From contig JAHHHM010000018.1 of assembly GCA_019359355.1 (NCBI GenBank), forward strand, positions 85,142-149,141: a DNA stretch of 64,000 bases. Reading direction: 5' to 3'. Of the stretch, positions 7,711 through 16,225 are shown one piece after another. Made by a program: the position numbers and the translations under genes. Every line of letters starts with the position of its first letter. Within the stretch, counting starts at the first letter, position 1. The stretch comes from Microcoleus vaginatus WJT46-NPBG5. Its GTDB lineage: Bacteria > Cyanobacteriota > Cyanobacteriia > Cyanobacteriales > Oscillatoriaceae. Under the pieces are notes generated by a model, which saw only the letters and a list, made by a program, of their open reading frames with translations, was not told the origin of the DNA and searched no databases.

Positions 7711-9120
7711 CTAATCCATCCAATTGAAAGCGGCGAATCCAATCCCTAAAATAAGCATGACAATCACTACCAAAAGGATCAATAACATAATTACCCAGAA
7801 AATGAAGCCGGCAACTGCCCAAGCTCTTTGATGGGCTTTAAAAGCAGCAATACTATGCCACCGGCGGCTTTTCCACGCCCATTCATTGCCTTTCAATCCT
7901 AAAATAATTGCCATTGTTGGCAAGGCTAACCCGAAGGTAATAATTGAGACATCTAACCAGGCTAATGCACCAATCCAAACTTGATTGGTAATAAACCAGA
8001 AACCTGGCAACAAAAAAGCCCCCCAGTTCCAGCCGATAATTTCCTCTGGCACTTCACTAGAACTGTCAAACAGCCCACCTTGCCCAGAATTATTAGACAC
8101 AACCGGCTGAGAATTAGGCGGATGAGTGGGTCGGCGATTTGGGGCAACAGATTGGGTGACTTGAGTTGCCGGCAAATTAAAATAATTATCCAATAATTGC
8201 TGGATTTCTTCCGCATATTGAAACCGATCAACCGGCTGAGACGATAACATTTTTTTCAAAATACTCTTCAGTTGAGGGCTGATTGTTTTCAGATGCTTCT
8301 CCCAAATCCAATTCATTGTATGAGGATCGATCAGTTCTTGGGGTTGTTTGCCGGTCATTAATACAATTGCTGTCACCGCTAAAGCATACAAATCACTGTG
8401 AGGCGCAACAATACCGGCTTGCATTTGCTCATCTGGGGCGTAACCAATTTTACCCAAACGAGTCGCACTTGCAGAAGTTTGGGAACCGGCAACCTCATTG
8501 GCAATTTGCTTAACACCGCCTAAATCAATTAACACCGGCATCCCATCTCGTTCGCGGCGAATAATATTATCTGGGGCAATATCGCGATGAATAATTCCCT
8601 GCCGGTGTAGATAACTTAAAACCGGCAGCAATTGCTGTAATAATTCAACAATTTCTGTTTCGGTAAAAGCTTGACCTCGCTGTTGCCGGTTATCCAACAG
8701 TGATTGATAAGTTTCTCCTTCTATAAAATCTTGCACTAAAAACAGCCGTTTTCCCTCACGAAAGAATTCCCAAAAACGGGGAATTTGGGAATGCTGAAGT
8801 TTGTGAAGCATTGCCGCTTCGCGCTGAAATAGTTCCTCTGCTTTCTGAACAGCATAAGTTCCTTGCAAAGAAGGCGTAAGTTCTTTAAGCACAACGGGTT
8901 CGTTAAAGCGTCCCGTATCTTCGGCTAAATAAGTTTTACCAAATCCCCCTTGACCGATAGGATTTTTGATGAAATATCTGTCCCGCAAGCGCGTTCCCGG
9001 CATTAAATCTCCAGCGCTTGCTGTGCCGGCATTCTGTCCCTGCAAAGATTCACCGCAGTATTCGCAAAAACGTGATGTCGCCGGATTTTGATGCCCGTTG
9101 CTGCAAGTAATCCAACTCAT
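7711..9120 (-). CDS. Zinc-ribbon Ser/Thr protein kinase with membrane tail
   Basis: A 469-residue Hanks-type kinase. The N-terminus is a zinc ribbon (Cys6, Cys19-x2-Cys22, with His10 as a possible ligand). The kinase domain follows at about 48-315: glycine loop GQGGFGKTY at 56-64, catalytic Lys79, HRD at 178-180 and Asn185, and the metal motif reads DLG (199-201) instead of DFG. The Lys normally found two residues after HRD is Ala182 (HRDIAPDN). The C-terminus (about 370-469) has about three membrane segments ending with a very hydrophobic LLILLVVIVMLILG-type helix. This N-ribbon/kinase/membrane layout is common in cyanobacteria. Catalysis is plausible since Lys79, Asp180, Asn185 and Asp199 remain, but the HRD loop is atypical. 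It converges with the FHA genes. Confidence 0.9.
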   Translation of the reverse strand: MSWITCSNGHQNPATSRFCEYCGESLQGQNAGTASAGDLMPGTRLRDRYFIKNPIGQGGFGKTYLAEDTGRFNEPVVLKELTPSLQGTYAVQKAEELFQREAAMLHKLQHSQIPRFWEFFREGKRLFLVQDFIEGETYQSLLDNRQQRGQAFTETEIVELLQQLLPVLSYLHRQGIIHRDIAPDNIIRRERDGMPVLIDLGGVKQIANEVAGSQTSASATRLGKIGYAPDEQMQAGIVAPHSDLYALAVTAIVLMTGKQPQELIDPHTMNWIWEKHLKTISPQLKSILKKMLSSQPVDRFQYAEEIQQLLDNYFNLPATQVTQSVAPNRRPTHPPNSQPVVSNNSGQGGLFDSSSEVPEEIIGWNWGAFLLPGFWFITNQVWIGALAWLDVSIITFGLALPTMAIILGLKGNEWAWKSRRWHSIAAFKAHQRAWAVAGFIFWVIMLLILLVVIVMLILGIGFAAFNWMD

Positions 9121-9358
9121 GAAGCTATTTTCCTCAGTCGATCCTGTAAGACGGGTCTAGATACCATTTTAAAGTTTAAATTTTAGAAATTCAAATTTTG
9201 AAACTCTTACGGATGAGGAGTTTTAAGCATTTATAGCTTGCTGTCATTTACAAAAATGGGATGAGTTAATTGTAGCGAGTGTTTCAAGTGCGATAATTCA
9301 TTCTGGCATTGGCGGAGAAAATCGCCGCATTAACCCTTGAGCCGGCTTTGAGAAAGTT

Positions 9359-11530
9359 ATGTCTGCAGTCGTTCTCGTTTTGGTTGAAGTTCTGATTGTG
9401 ATCGGACTTTCCCGGCTCGTAGGTCTGGGATTTCGATCCATTAAACAACCCTTAGTGATTGGTGAGATTGTCGCCGGCATTATGCTGGGTCCATCGCTGT
9501 TTGGTTGGCTTGCCCCAGATTTATCGGCGTTCCTGTTCCCGCCAGAAACAGTTCCGTTTCTGAACGTGCTGTCTCAGGTGGGACTGATCTTTTTCATGTT
9601 TCTGATCGGCTTGGAACTCGACCCAAAATACCTCAAAGGCAACTTGGATATCGCCATTTTGACTTCTCACGTCAGTATTTTGGTGCCCTTTTCCCTGGGA
9701 AGTATCCTAGCCTTGTTGCTTTACCCCCTGGTTTCTAATGGCAGCGTTTCCTTTACCGCCTTTGCCATGTTTTTGGGCGCAGCCATGTCAATTACGGCGT
9801 TTCCCGTCTTGGCAAGAATCATTACCGAGAACAACTTGCAGGGGACGCGCTTGGGGACGCTGGCGCTGACGTGTGCGGCGGTTGATGATGTCACAGCTTG
9901 GTGCTTGCTGGCAGTGGCAATCGCGGTGACTCGCACCAATAGCATGGGAGGGGCTTTACCAACAATTCTGGCATCAGTGGCCTACATCGCGATTATGGTA
10001 ACGGCGGGGCGGTGGTTCGGAACCCGATTGGCCCAACTTTACGAACGCACCGGCCGGCTGACTCAGCTCGTTTTAGCCGGCATTTATATGGCGGTTGTGG
10101 CTTCCGCCCTGATTACTGAATTAATTGGCATTCACCTGATTTTTGGGGCGTTCCTGGTAGGCGCAGTCATGCCCAAAAATCAAAGTCTGACGCGGGAATT
10201 GGCGAACAAAACTGAAGATTTTGTTCTGATTTTTCTGCTGCCCATCTTTTTTGCCTATAGCGGTTTGCGAACGGAAATTGGCTTGCTCAATAAGCCGGAA
10301 TTGTGGCTGTTATGTGCGGCGGTTTTGGGCGTAGCCATTTCCGGCAAATACGTCGGTACTTACGTTGCCGCAAGAGTTTGCGGGATTGAAAACCGCGAAG
10401 CATCTGCCCTCGGTTGGTTGATGAACACTCGCGGATTAACTGAGCTGATTGTGCTCAATATTGGTTTAAGCTTGGGTGTGATTTCGCCGTTGCTGTTCAC
10501 CATGCTGGTGATTATGGCGCTAGTCACAACGTTTATGACGTCGCCACTGCTGGAGTGGACTTATCCGAAACGGCTGATTCGGCTGGATATGGTGGAAGAG
10601 GATACGGATGAAGTTGAGCCAACTTATCGAATTTTGGTGCCGGTGGCAAATCCCAGCACGCAGAAAGGGTTACTGCAACTCGCGGTTGCAATTGCCAGCA
10701 CCGGCTTGGAACCGGCAGCGGTTTACCCCCTGTCGCTGGTTGAGTTGGAAGAAAACTATTTATTTGAAAGCACCCCTGCTGAGGCAGATCGTTTAATCGA
10801 CCAGCGCCGCGCTCGTCTAGAAGAATTAGTTCAGAGTCTAGAACCACCTGAAACTCGCCGGTTGGTGCATCCGATTGTCCGAATTTCTCATGATGTGGCG
10901 GGAGAAACCGCTCAGATTGCCAAAACCAACCGGGCAGATTTAATTTTGGTGGGATGGCACCTGCCGGCATTTAATACAAACCGTCTGGGTGGGCGAGTCG
11001 GTCAAATTCTCACCACAGCGCCGGTGGATGTGGCGGTATTTGTGGATGGAGGACAACAGCAACGACTTAACGCTTTGTTAGTACCTTACACTGCGAATAT
11101 TCATGATGATTTAGCACTCGAACTCGCTCTGAGGCTGCTGGTTAATGATAAAACAAGGCGTCTGACAGTTCTGCGGGTCGCAACCGGCAGCCAGAGGGAG
11201 ATTGAACTCAGCAACGAGTTTAGCACCGTGATGACACAGTTGCCGGCTGCTGTGCGAGCTCGCATTGACGTTCCCATTGTTGAAGCTGCCGATCCGCTTC
11301 AGGCCGTCGTGGATGCTTCCAAATCCGTTGATTTAACGATTGCCGGCACCAGCCGCGCTTGGGGAATTGAGCGTCAAACTTTAGGCCGGTATACTGATGA
11401 ATTGGCAATTCAATGTCACTCTTCTTTATTAATTACCCGCCGGTATTCTCAAGTTACCTCTCACCTCGCCTCAGTGCTTGCCGCGCAGCCGGCAGCCGTT
11501 AGCAATGAGGAACTGGGAACTGAGGACTAG
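9359..11530 (+). CDS. CPA2 cation:proton antiporter with tandem Usp domains
   Basis: A 723-residue Kef/NapA-type antiporter. Residues about 5-390 contain 12-13 membrane helices with family signatures such as GEIVAGIMLGPSLFG, FLIGLELDPKYLKG, CAAVDDVTAWCLL (with the paired acidic residues of the ion site) and GLTELIVLNIGL. The cytoplasmic C-terminus carries two universal-stress-protein-like domains (about 415-545 and 555-690) instead of the RCK domain of KefB/C. These domains often bind ATP or cyclic di-AMP in related transporters, which would allow nucleotide control of K+ or Na+/H+ exchange. It is divergent from the kinase gene; no regulatory site stands out. The transporter family is secure and ion specificity is unknown. 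Confidence 0.93.
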   Translation: MSAVVLVLVEVLIVIGLSRLVGLGFRSIKQPLVIGEIVAGIMLGPSLFGWLAPDLSAFLFPPETVPFLNVLSQVGLIFFMFLIGLELDPKYLKGNLDIAILTSHVSILVPFSLGSILALLLYPLVSNGSVSFTAFAMFLGAAMSITAFPVLARIITENNLQGTRLGTLALTCAAVDDVTAWCLLAVAIAVTRTNSMGGALPTILASVAYIAIMVTAGRWFGTRLAQLYERTGRLTQLVLAGIYMAVVASALITELIGIHLIFGAFLVGAVMPKNQSLTRELANKTEDFVLIFLLPIFFAYSGLRTEIGLLNKPELWLLCAAVLGVAISGKYVGTYVAARVCGIENREASALGWLMNTRGLTELIVLNIGLSLGVISPLLFTMLVIMALVTTFMTSPLLEWTYPKRLIRLDMVEEDTDEVEPTYRILVPVANPSTQKGLLQLAVAIASTGLEPAAVYPLSLVELEENYLFESTPAEADRLIDQRRARLEELVQSLEPPETRRLVHPIVRISHDVAGETAQIAKTNRADLILVGWHLPAFNTNRLGGRVGQILTTAPVDVAVFVDGGQQQRLNALLVPYTANIHDDLALELALRLLVNDKTRRLTVLRVATGSQREIELSNEFSTVMTQLPAAVRARIDVPIVEAADPLQAVVDASKSVDLTIAGTSRAWGIERQTLGRYTDELAIQCHSSLLITRRYSQVTSHLASVLAAQPAAVSNEELGTED

Positions 11531-11607
11531 AAGCCATGATAGCCGAGACGCAGGCGGCACTTCCCCCGTAGAACAGGAGTTCCGCGTTTCCCAAATCCTC
11601 AGTTTCC
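11516..11607. repeat. Inverted repeat at the 3' end of the antiporter gene
   Basis: GGAACTGAGGA (11516-11526, overlapping the last codons) pairs with TCCTCAGTTTCC (11596-11607) with one extra base. It could fold the 3' end of the antiporter mRNA. There is no T-run, so termination is uncertain. Confidence 0.4.
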
Positions 11608-11746
11608 TCAATCTAAAACCGACTTCTAGAAAAAATCCAAGAAGTCAATCATAAAGCACATCGAACGGCTGAGGTGATCGGCTACAGGTTGCGGTTTTAA
11701 AAGTACAAAATCAATGGGTGTAATTAAGGTATAATCCCAAATCGAT

Positions 11747-12253
11747 ATGAGTCATTTCAGTCTCAAGTCTTTATCATTTTATGGCATTGCGATTGGGTCT
11801 GTCGCTGTTTTGTTTAATCTGGTTAGCGCTTACGGTGAAAAGAATCTTAAAGCACCGCCTGCCATTGCCGGTCGCTATCTCATTCCCACAAAAAATGTGC
11901 CGGGATGTAAAAACCCTCAAGGAGTGGTGTTAACCCTTAATCAATCGGGTATTTATTTGAATGGTTTTTTATCACCAGCAGACCGTCAGACTCAATCAGC
12001 CGAAATAGCTGAAGAGAAGCCATCGCTTGAGGGAAAATTCGAGCAAAAAAAATTGAATTTATTAGGTGTGGTCGGCCAATCTAAACTCTGTAAGGAATTG
12101 GATAATAAAGCTCCCTCCACTCAGTTTGTCAAAATTACAGGGGAAATAGAAGGAGAAAAATTAAAGGGTCAAATGCGTCTGAGTTCAACGCCAAAGCCCA
12201 TTGAATTTACAGCGAAAAGGGAAGCGCCGGTGAAGCGGCAGGAGACGCATTGA
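11747..12253 (+). CDS. Secreted or periplasmic hypothetical protein
   Basis: 168 residues. Residues 1-29 look like a signal peptide (basic start, hydrophobic FYGIAIGSVAVLFNLVSA, then small residues). The mature part contains two Cys (in VPGCKNPQG and KLCKELDN) and a mixed beta-rich composition without a recognised domain. A TATAAT box at 11730-11735 ends only 11 bp before the ATG, so the transcript leader would be minimal or absent. The flanking genes offer no functional hint. I do not recognise the family. Confidence 0.65.
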   Translation: MSHFSLKSLSFYGIAIGSVAVLFNLVSAYGEKNLKAPPAIAGRYLIPTKNVPGCKNPQGVVLTLNQSGIYLNGFLSPADRQTQSAEIAEEKPSLEGKFEQKKLNLLGVVGQSKLCKELDNKAPSTQFVKITGEIEGEKLKGQMRLSSTPKPIEFTAKREAPVKRQETH

Positions 12254-12381
12254 GATGAACGCATCTTGGATTGAGAGAGGCGAACTGGTTTCTCTCAGAG
12301 GCATTTGAGCTTCAGGGAGAGGAGGCTGTCGGGGGGTATCCACGTGTGATCGCCTACTGAGTAGTTTTTTCCGGCAGGTTA

Positions 12382-12873
12382 TTATTGCCGTTTTGACGGG
12401 CCATCTCTGACCTCACTCAACTCCTCAATTGTTGCGCCCAAAATTCGCGCTAATGGGACTAATTGGCTATTAATAACTTCTTCGCCGGCATAAATTTCTT
12501 GCAGTTCTTGAGGGGATAATCGATAAGAATCGCAGAAACGAGCAAATTCTTGGTCGCCAACATTCAGTTCGGCTTGCCGGTCCCGCAGCATCACAGCGAT
12601 TGCCCTACTTCCATATTTGGGGCGATCAGCCATGAGTAAGTATTTCTGGATCAGGTCATCAAGTTTTCTTTTGTCTCCGCCAGACTGCTTTAGCAACTCA
12701 GCACAAGCGAGTTCTAGGGCTTTGCGTAGCTTTTCTTCATCATTCATCACTTGAACAATTTTTGCCACATACTCCCGCCGGCCAAATCCAACTAACGCCC
12801 CCTCATAGAAAATTGGAAAATAAGCAACCTTTGCTCCAAATTTCCAAGGTAAATCGTTATTATTTTGTGTCAT
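12382..12873 (-). CDS. Hypothetical protein with XRE-like C-terminal region
   Basis: 163 residues, mainly helical. The C-terminal third (about 118-155) resembles a lambda-repressor-like helix-turn-helix: a helix around FARFCDSYRL, a second around LSPQELQEIYAG, and LVPLARILGATIEELSE, the usual XRE tail. The N-terminal half (KVAYFPIFYEGALVGFGRREY) is unlike known regulators. It reads toward the convergent secreted-protein gene; a GC-rich 128-bp spacer separates them. A DNA-binding role is a guess from fold resemblance only. Confidence 0.7.
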   Translation of the reverse strand: MTQNNNDLPWKFGAKVAYFPIFYEGALVGFGRREYVAKIVQVMNDEEKLRKALELACAELLKQSGGDKRKLDDLIQKYLLMADRPKYGSRAIAVMLRDRQAELNVGDQEFARFCDSYRLSPQELQEIYAGEEVINSQLVPLARILGATIEELSEVRDGPSKRQ

Positions 12874-13071
12874 AGCTGCACCCTCTTCAGCGGTTCAATT
12901 TTCAAGATTTAATGACTATCAACTCCCATCAATTTAAGTTGTAATAACTTTTGGAGTATTTTTTAGTTGACACTTTGGAAGTTGGTTTAGATCGATCTCT
13001 CCTCAATCAGAAACGGCTAAAATTAATGCTGTTCCTGCTAAATCTTCAGAGAAAATATCTTCTCGATGATC

Positions 13072-14358
13072 TCAAGCTTTTTGATTGTCTTCCACTTCAT
13101 TTAAAGGAAGGAACAAAATTGTTAGCATTCCGGGAATTGTTAGAATGCAGACAATAATGAAAAAATTAAAATAGCCAACTCCCTGCTGAATCGGGCCGCT
13201 GATAAACTCAGCCACCATTTTCCCCAAAGCCATAAAGCCGGTTGAGATGGCATAATGAGAAGTTTTATATTTGCCCTTCGAGGTGTACATTAAATAAATC
13301 ATGAAAGCGGTGAAGCCTAATCCATATCCGAACTGTTCTATGGAGATAAGCGGATATATCCACTGGACTGGAAGCTGACGGGAAGCGATGTAAACATAAA
13401 ATACATCGGGGACATTTAAGGCTAAAGCAAGAGGCCAAATGGTCTTTTTTAAGCCATATCTTGAAACGATCAATCCTCCCAAAACGCCTCCGATGATGAG
13501 CGAAGTTACTCCAAACGTGCCATAGATTATCCCCACCTCTCTCGTGGCGGCTGCTGTATCTAAACCACTTTGTTGGAGATAATCTAATAAAAATAGCTTC
13601 CCGATTTTGCCGAGCATGACTTCTGCAAAGCGGTACAATAAAATAAACGCCAATGTCGCCCAAATTTTAGGCTGGCGGAAGTACGAGGCGATGACTTCTA
13701 AAAAAGGGGCTGTCTCTTGCCTTTCTCTGTTTCCAGCGTTGGATAAATCACTATCAGGAAACGGTAAAATTAGCTGGTGGTAAATAAAACTACCGGCAAA
13801 GATTAAAGCTGAAAGACCTAAAGTTATGCTCCAGCTTAAAGGAATATTACCAAGTGTTCCTCCAAGCTGACCGGCAAAGGCGACTAAAAATCCAGTCCCG
13901 AAAATCAAAGCGACTCGAAAGGCAACGTTGCGAATGCCGGCAAACAGCGCTTGCTGTTCTGGACTTAAGGCCAACATATAATATCCATCTGCTGCAATGT
14001 CATAAGTCGCGGAGATAAATGCAGCGAGACTAAAGGCTAGCAGTGAGAGAAAAAAGAAATTGGGTAGAGTGAACGAGAAGGCTGCCAAAATTAAGCAGCC
14101 AATCATGGCTAACTGCGTGTAAAGTACCCACTTTCTTTTGGTTGAATAAATATCAACAAAAGGTGCCCATAAGGGTTTAAGTACCCAAGGAAAATTCAGT
14201 AAACTTGTGAAAGCGGTAATTTGAGCGTTGGGAATTCCTAAACTTTTATAAATGATATCCAAAACGCCAGTGATGATAACGTTAGGGAGACCTTGAATAA
14301 AATAAAGGCTGGGAATAAACGTCCAAGGATTGCGATAATTTACTTTTTTTGATTCCAT
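13072..14358 (-). CDS. MFS transporter (AmpG/BT1-like)
   Basis: A major-facilitator protein of about 428 residues with 11-12 hydrophobic helices. It opens with NPWTFIPSLYFIQGLPNVII, characteristic of the AmpG/acetyl-CoA-transporter/BT1 branch, and has the loop APFVDIYSTKRKWVLYTQL between helices 2 and 3. I chose the ATG at 14358, which places the first helix about 10 residues in. The ATG at 14466 would add 36 polar residues and begin only 7 bp after the stop of the upstream dehydrogenase gene; neither has a strong ribosome-binding site. Co-transcription with the dehydrogenase is likely. Substrates in this branch range from muropeptides to pteridines, so none is assigned. Confidence 0.85.
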   Translation of the reverse strand: MESKKVNYRNPWTFIPSLYFIQGLPNVIITGVLDIIYKSLGIPNAQITAFTSLLNFPWVLKPLWAPFVDIYSTKRKWVLYTQLAMIGCLILAAFSFTLPNFFFLSLLAFSLAAFISATYDIAADGYYMLALSPEQQALFAGIRNVAFRVALIFGTGFLVAFAGQLGGTLGNIPLSWSITLGLSALIFAGSFIYHQLILPFPDSDLSNAGNRERQETAPFLEVIASYFRQPKIWATLAFILLYRFAEVMLGKIGKLFLLDYLQQSGLDTAAATREVGIIYGTFGVTSLIIGGVLGGLIVSRYGLKKTIWPLALALNVPDVFYVYIASRQLPVQWIYPLISIEQFGYGLGFTAFMIYLMYTSKGKYKTSHYAISTGFMALGKMVAEFISGPIQQGVGYFNFFIIVCILTIPGMLTILFLPLNEVEDNQKA

Positions 14359-14473
14359 TAGATTGAGCGGGTGGAAGCTGGATGAATTTGATTTAAACAT
14401 TTGTGAGGAAAAGGAACAGGAGAGATGAGGTAAAATTTTCACCCCATGACTCTGATCAGTTCCCATGTCTCAC

Positions 14474-15550
14474 TTATTTTGATCCCGGTTTAATCGCGAC
14501 TTTAATCACTTGCCGATCACGCATTTCATGGAACACTTGCTCTAAATCTTTCAAAGGCCGGTGTTCGCTAATCAGTAATTCAAAGGGAATCGTGCGACTC
14601 GCTAAAAGTGATAAGGCGTCCCGAACATAAGCCGGGGTGTTGTGAAAAACTCCTTTGAGGGTGAGTTCGCTGTAATGCAATTGTTCTGTATTCACCGTGA
14701 TGGTGGTGTCACGCGGACAACCGCCAAATAAGTTTACAGTGGCACCGGCACGGGCACACGCAATTGCTGTTTCCCACGCTGCCGGCACCCCGGTGGCTTC
14801 GATCACGACATCCGCACCCCATCCTTCCGTCATCTGTCGCACGAGTTCGGGAATATGGGTCGCCTTGCTTTTTACCATATCTTCCTGTTGATGCAAATAG
14901 GGTAATTGATGATAATTAAACGCCTCAGATGCGCCCAATTTTTTACCAATCTCTAGCCGGCTGTTGTTGCCACCAAATAATATTACCTGTGCATCGCGAT
15001 TGGCTAATACTGCCACAAACATTAATCCAATTGCGCCATCTCCGAGCACAACAACGCGATCACCGGCTTTAACGTTGGATCTCGCCACACCATGAAGTAC
15101 ACACGCTAAAGGTTCTGTCATCGACGCCAAAGCGTCTGGTAAACCTTCAGGCATCGGCAGCATATTATGCTCCACAATTGGCGCAGGAATCTTTAGGTAC
15201 TCGGCAAAGGTGCCATTATTCCAGGTCAAATTTGGGCAAAGCGAATATTCTTGCCGGCTGCAAAAGAAACACTCGTAGCAGGGTGCGGAGTTGTTCGCAA
15301 CCACCCGATCTCCCACCCGCCAGCCGGTGACGCCTTCTCCGAGGGCCACAATTTCGCCGGCTGCTTCATGGCCAAATAATGTAGGTGGTTTCAGCATTTT
15401 CGCATGGCCACCGCGCCGCCAAACTTTCAAGTCTGTGCCGCAAGTCGTTGCGGCTGCCACCTGAACAACCACCTCACCGGCTGCTGGTGAAGGATCGGCG
15501 ACTGATTCTAAACGTAAGTCTTCTTGTCCGTAGAGTAACGCTGCTAGCAA
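14474..15550 (-). CDS. Zinc-dependent alcohol/polyol dehydrogenase (MDR family)
   Basis: A 358-residue medium-chain dehydrogenase. Catalytic-zinc ligands are visible in TTCGTDLK and GHEAAGEIVALGEGV. The four structural-zinc cysteines are spaced C-x2-C-x2-C-x7-C in CYECFFCSRQEYSLC. The nucleotide-binding GDGAIGLMFVAVLA (near 170) has the Rossmann pattern. The fold matches threonine/sorbitol dehydrogenases. It is transcribed ahead of the MFS gene, so the pair could import and oxidise a polyol or related compound, but that is inference from adjacency. Specificity cannot be determined. Confidence 0.88.
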   Translation of the reverse strand: MLAALLYGQEDLRLESVADPSPAAGEVVVQVAAATTCGTDLKVWRRGGHAKMLKPPTLFGHEAAGEIVALGEGVTGWRVGDRVVANNSAPCYECFFCSRQEYSLCPNLTWNNGTFAEYLKIPAPIVEHNMLPMPEGLPDALASMTEPLACVLHGVARSNVKAGDRVVVLGDGAIGLMFVAVLANRDAQVILFGGNNSRLEIGKKLGASEAFNYHQLPYLHQQEDMVKSKATHIPELVRQMTEGWGADVVIEATGVPAAWETAIACARAGATVNLFGGCPRDTTITVNTEQLHYSELTLKGVFHNTPAYVRDALSLLASRTIPFELLISEHRPLKDLEQVFHEMRDRQVIKVAIKPGSK

Positions 15551-15919
15551 GATAAACTGCCCCTAACCGTCGATTTCCCCGATTGTATCAGGGCGACTGT
15601 TGCGATTTGATGGGTAAGGGTTGAAACTAAAGTGGATATCGGAAATTAAACTTATTTTAGAATTTAGATTATGCAGTAGCTGGAAACTATAAATTTCGTA
15701 AATATAAATGTTTTACTCCAATTATTCATAATAATTAAAAACCTTAAGCCTTTGCATCTATCACTGTGTTTCGACAAATTAATAAAAGAGGAAATATTAT
15801 ACTGTTTCCTTTTTTTGCCTTTTCTCTTTCATTAACTTTTATTTAATAAACGGAAAAGGGTTTCAAAGCTTTTTATTGCTTGAAACCTCTAGGCTTAAAT
15901 GAAAAAAGGTCAGGGAAAT
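15551..15919. other. Intergenic region with a minus-strand terminator
   Basis: This AT-rich spacer holds the terminator of the zinc-ribbon gene (15859-15887) and the promoter of the dehydrogenase gene near its left end. No coding sequence was seen. Confidence 0.5.
15859..15887 (-). terminator. Intrinsic terminator of the small zinc-ribbon gene
   Basis: GGTTTCAAAGC (15859-15869) and GCTTGAAACC (15878-15887) form a stem with one bulged A and an 8-nt AT loop. Read on the minus strand the stem is followed by CCTTTTCC. It lies 33 bp beyond the stop codon of the 62-residue zinc-ribbon gene. Confidence 0.7.
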
Positions 15920-16108
15920 TTATGTTTCTAAAGATGGTGAAAGGTGCGACGGTTGCCTGATACTCTCATGCAGAGGCTGGAAACTCGAAATCAGGAGTGG
16001 CATTTCTTGCCGGCAGGTCATGCAAAACCAATACATACCCCCATGCCTTATGTGACGCAGCATTTCGTAGCTACCGCAACAAGGACAGGTCAGGCTTCGC
16101 ATATTCAT
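15920..16108 (-). CDS. Small zinc-ribbon protein (62 residues)
   Basis: A 62-residue protein with two Cys pairs, Cys8-x2-Cys11 and Cys29-x2-Cys32, around a basic/aromatic turn (MLRHIRHGGMYWFC). That is a compact zinc ribbon, probably nucleic-acid or protein binding. AGGAGT lies 7 bp before the ATG at 16108 and a good intrinsic terminator follows the stop, so this very short gene has complete expression signals. Similar short CPCCGS...FCMTCRQEMP proteins occur widely in cyanobacteria to my knowledge, without an assigned role. Confidence 0.8.
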   Translation of the reverse strand: MNMRSLTCPCCGSYEMLRHIRHGGMYWFCMTCRQEMPLLISSFQPLHESIRQPSHLSPSLET

Positions 16109-16225
16109 CTGCTTTACTCCTAAAAAAATTTGTTACCCCAGTAGATTTAAATCGTAAGGGTTCAGACCCAGCCTCTAAATCCTCCCCTGGGAATATCTCA
16201 AGTTATCAAACTTGATTATTTACAG

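Noticed and set aside
12951..13157. 68-codon plus-strand frame
   Set aside because: Overlaps the end of the MFS gene on the opposite strand, begins with TTG, and has no family features.
16141..16215. GGGTTCAGACCC stretch resembling a tRNA T-arm
   Set aside because: No acceptor stem, anticodon arm or D-arm could be placed around it.
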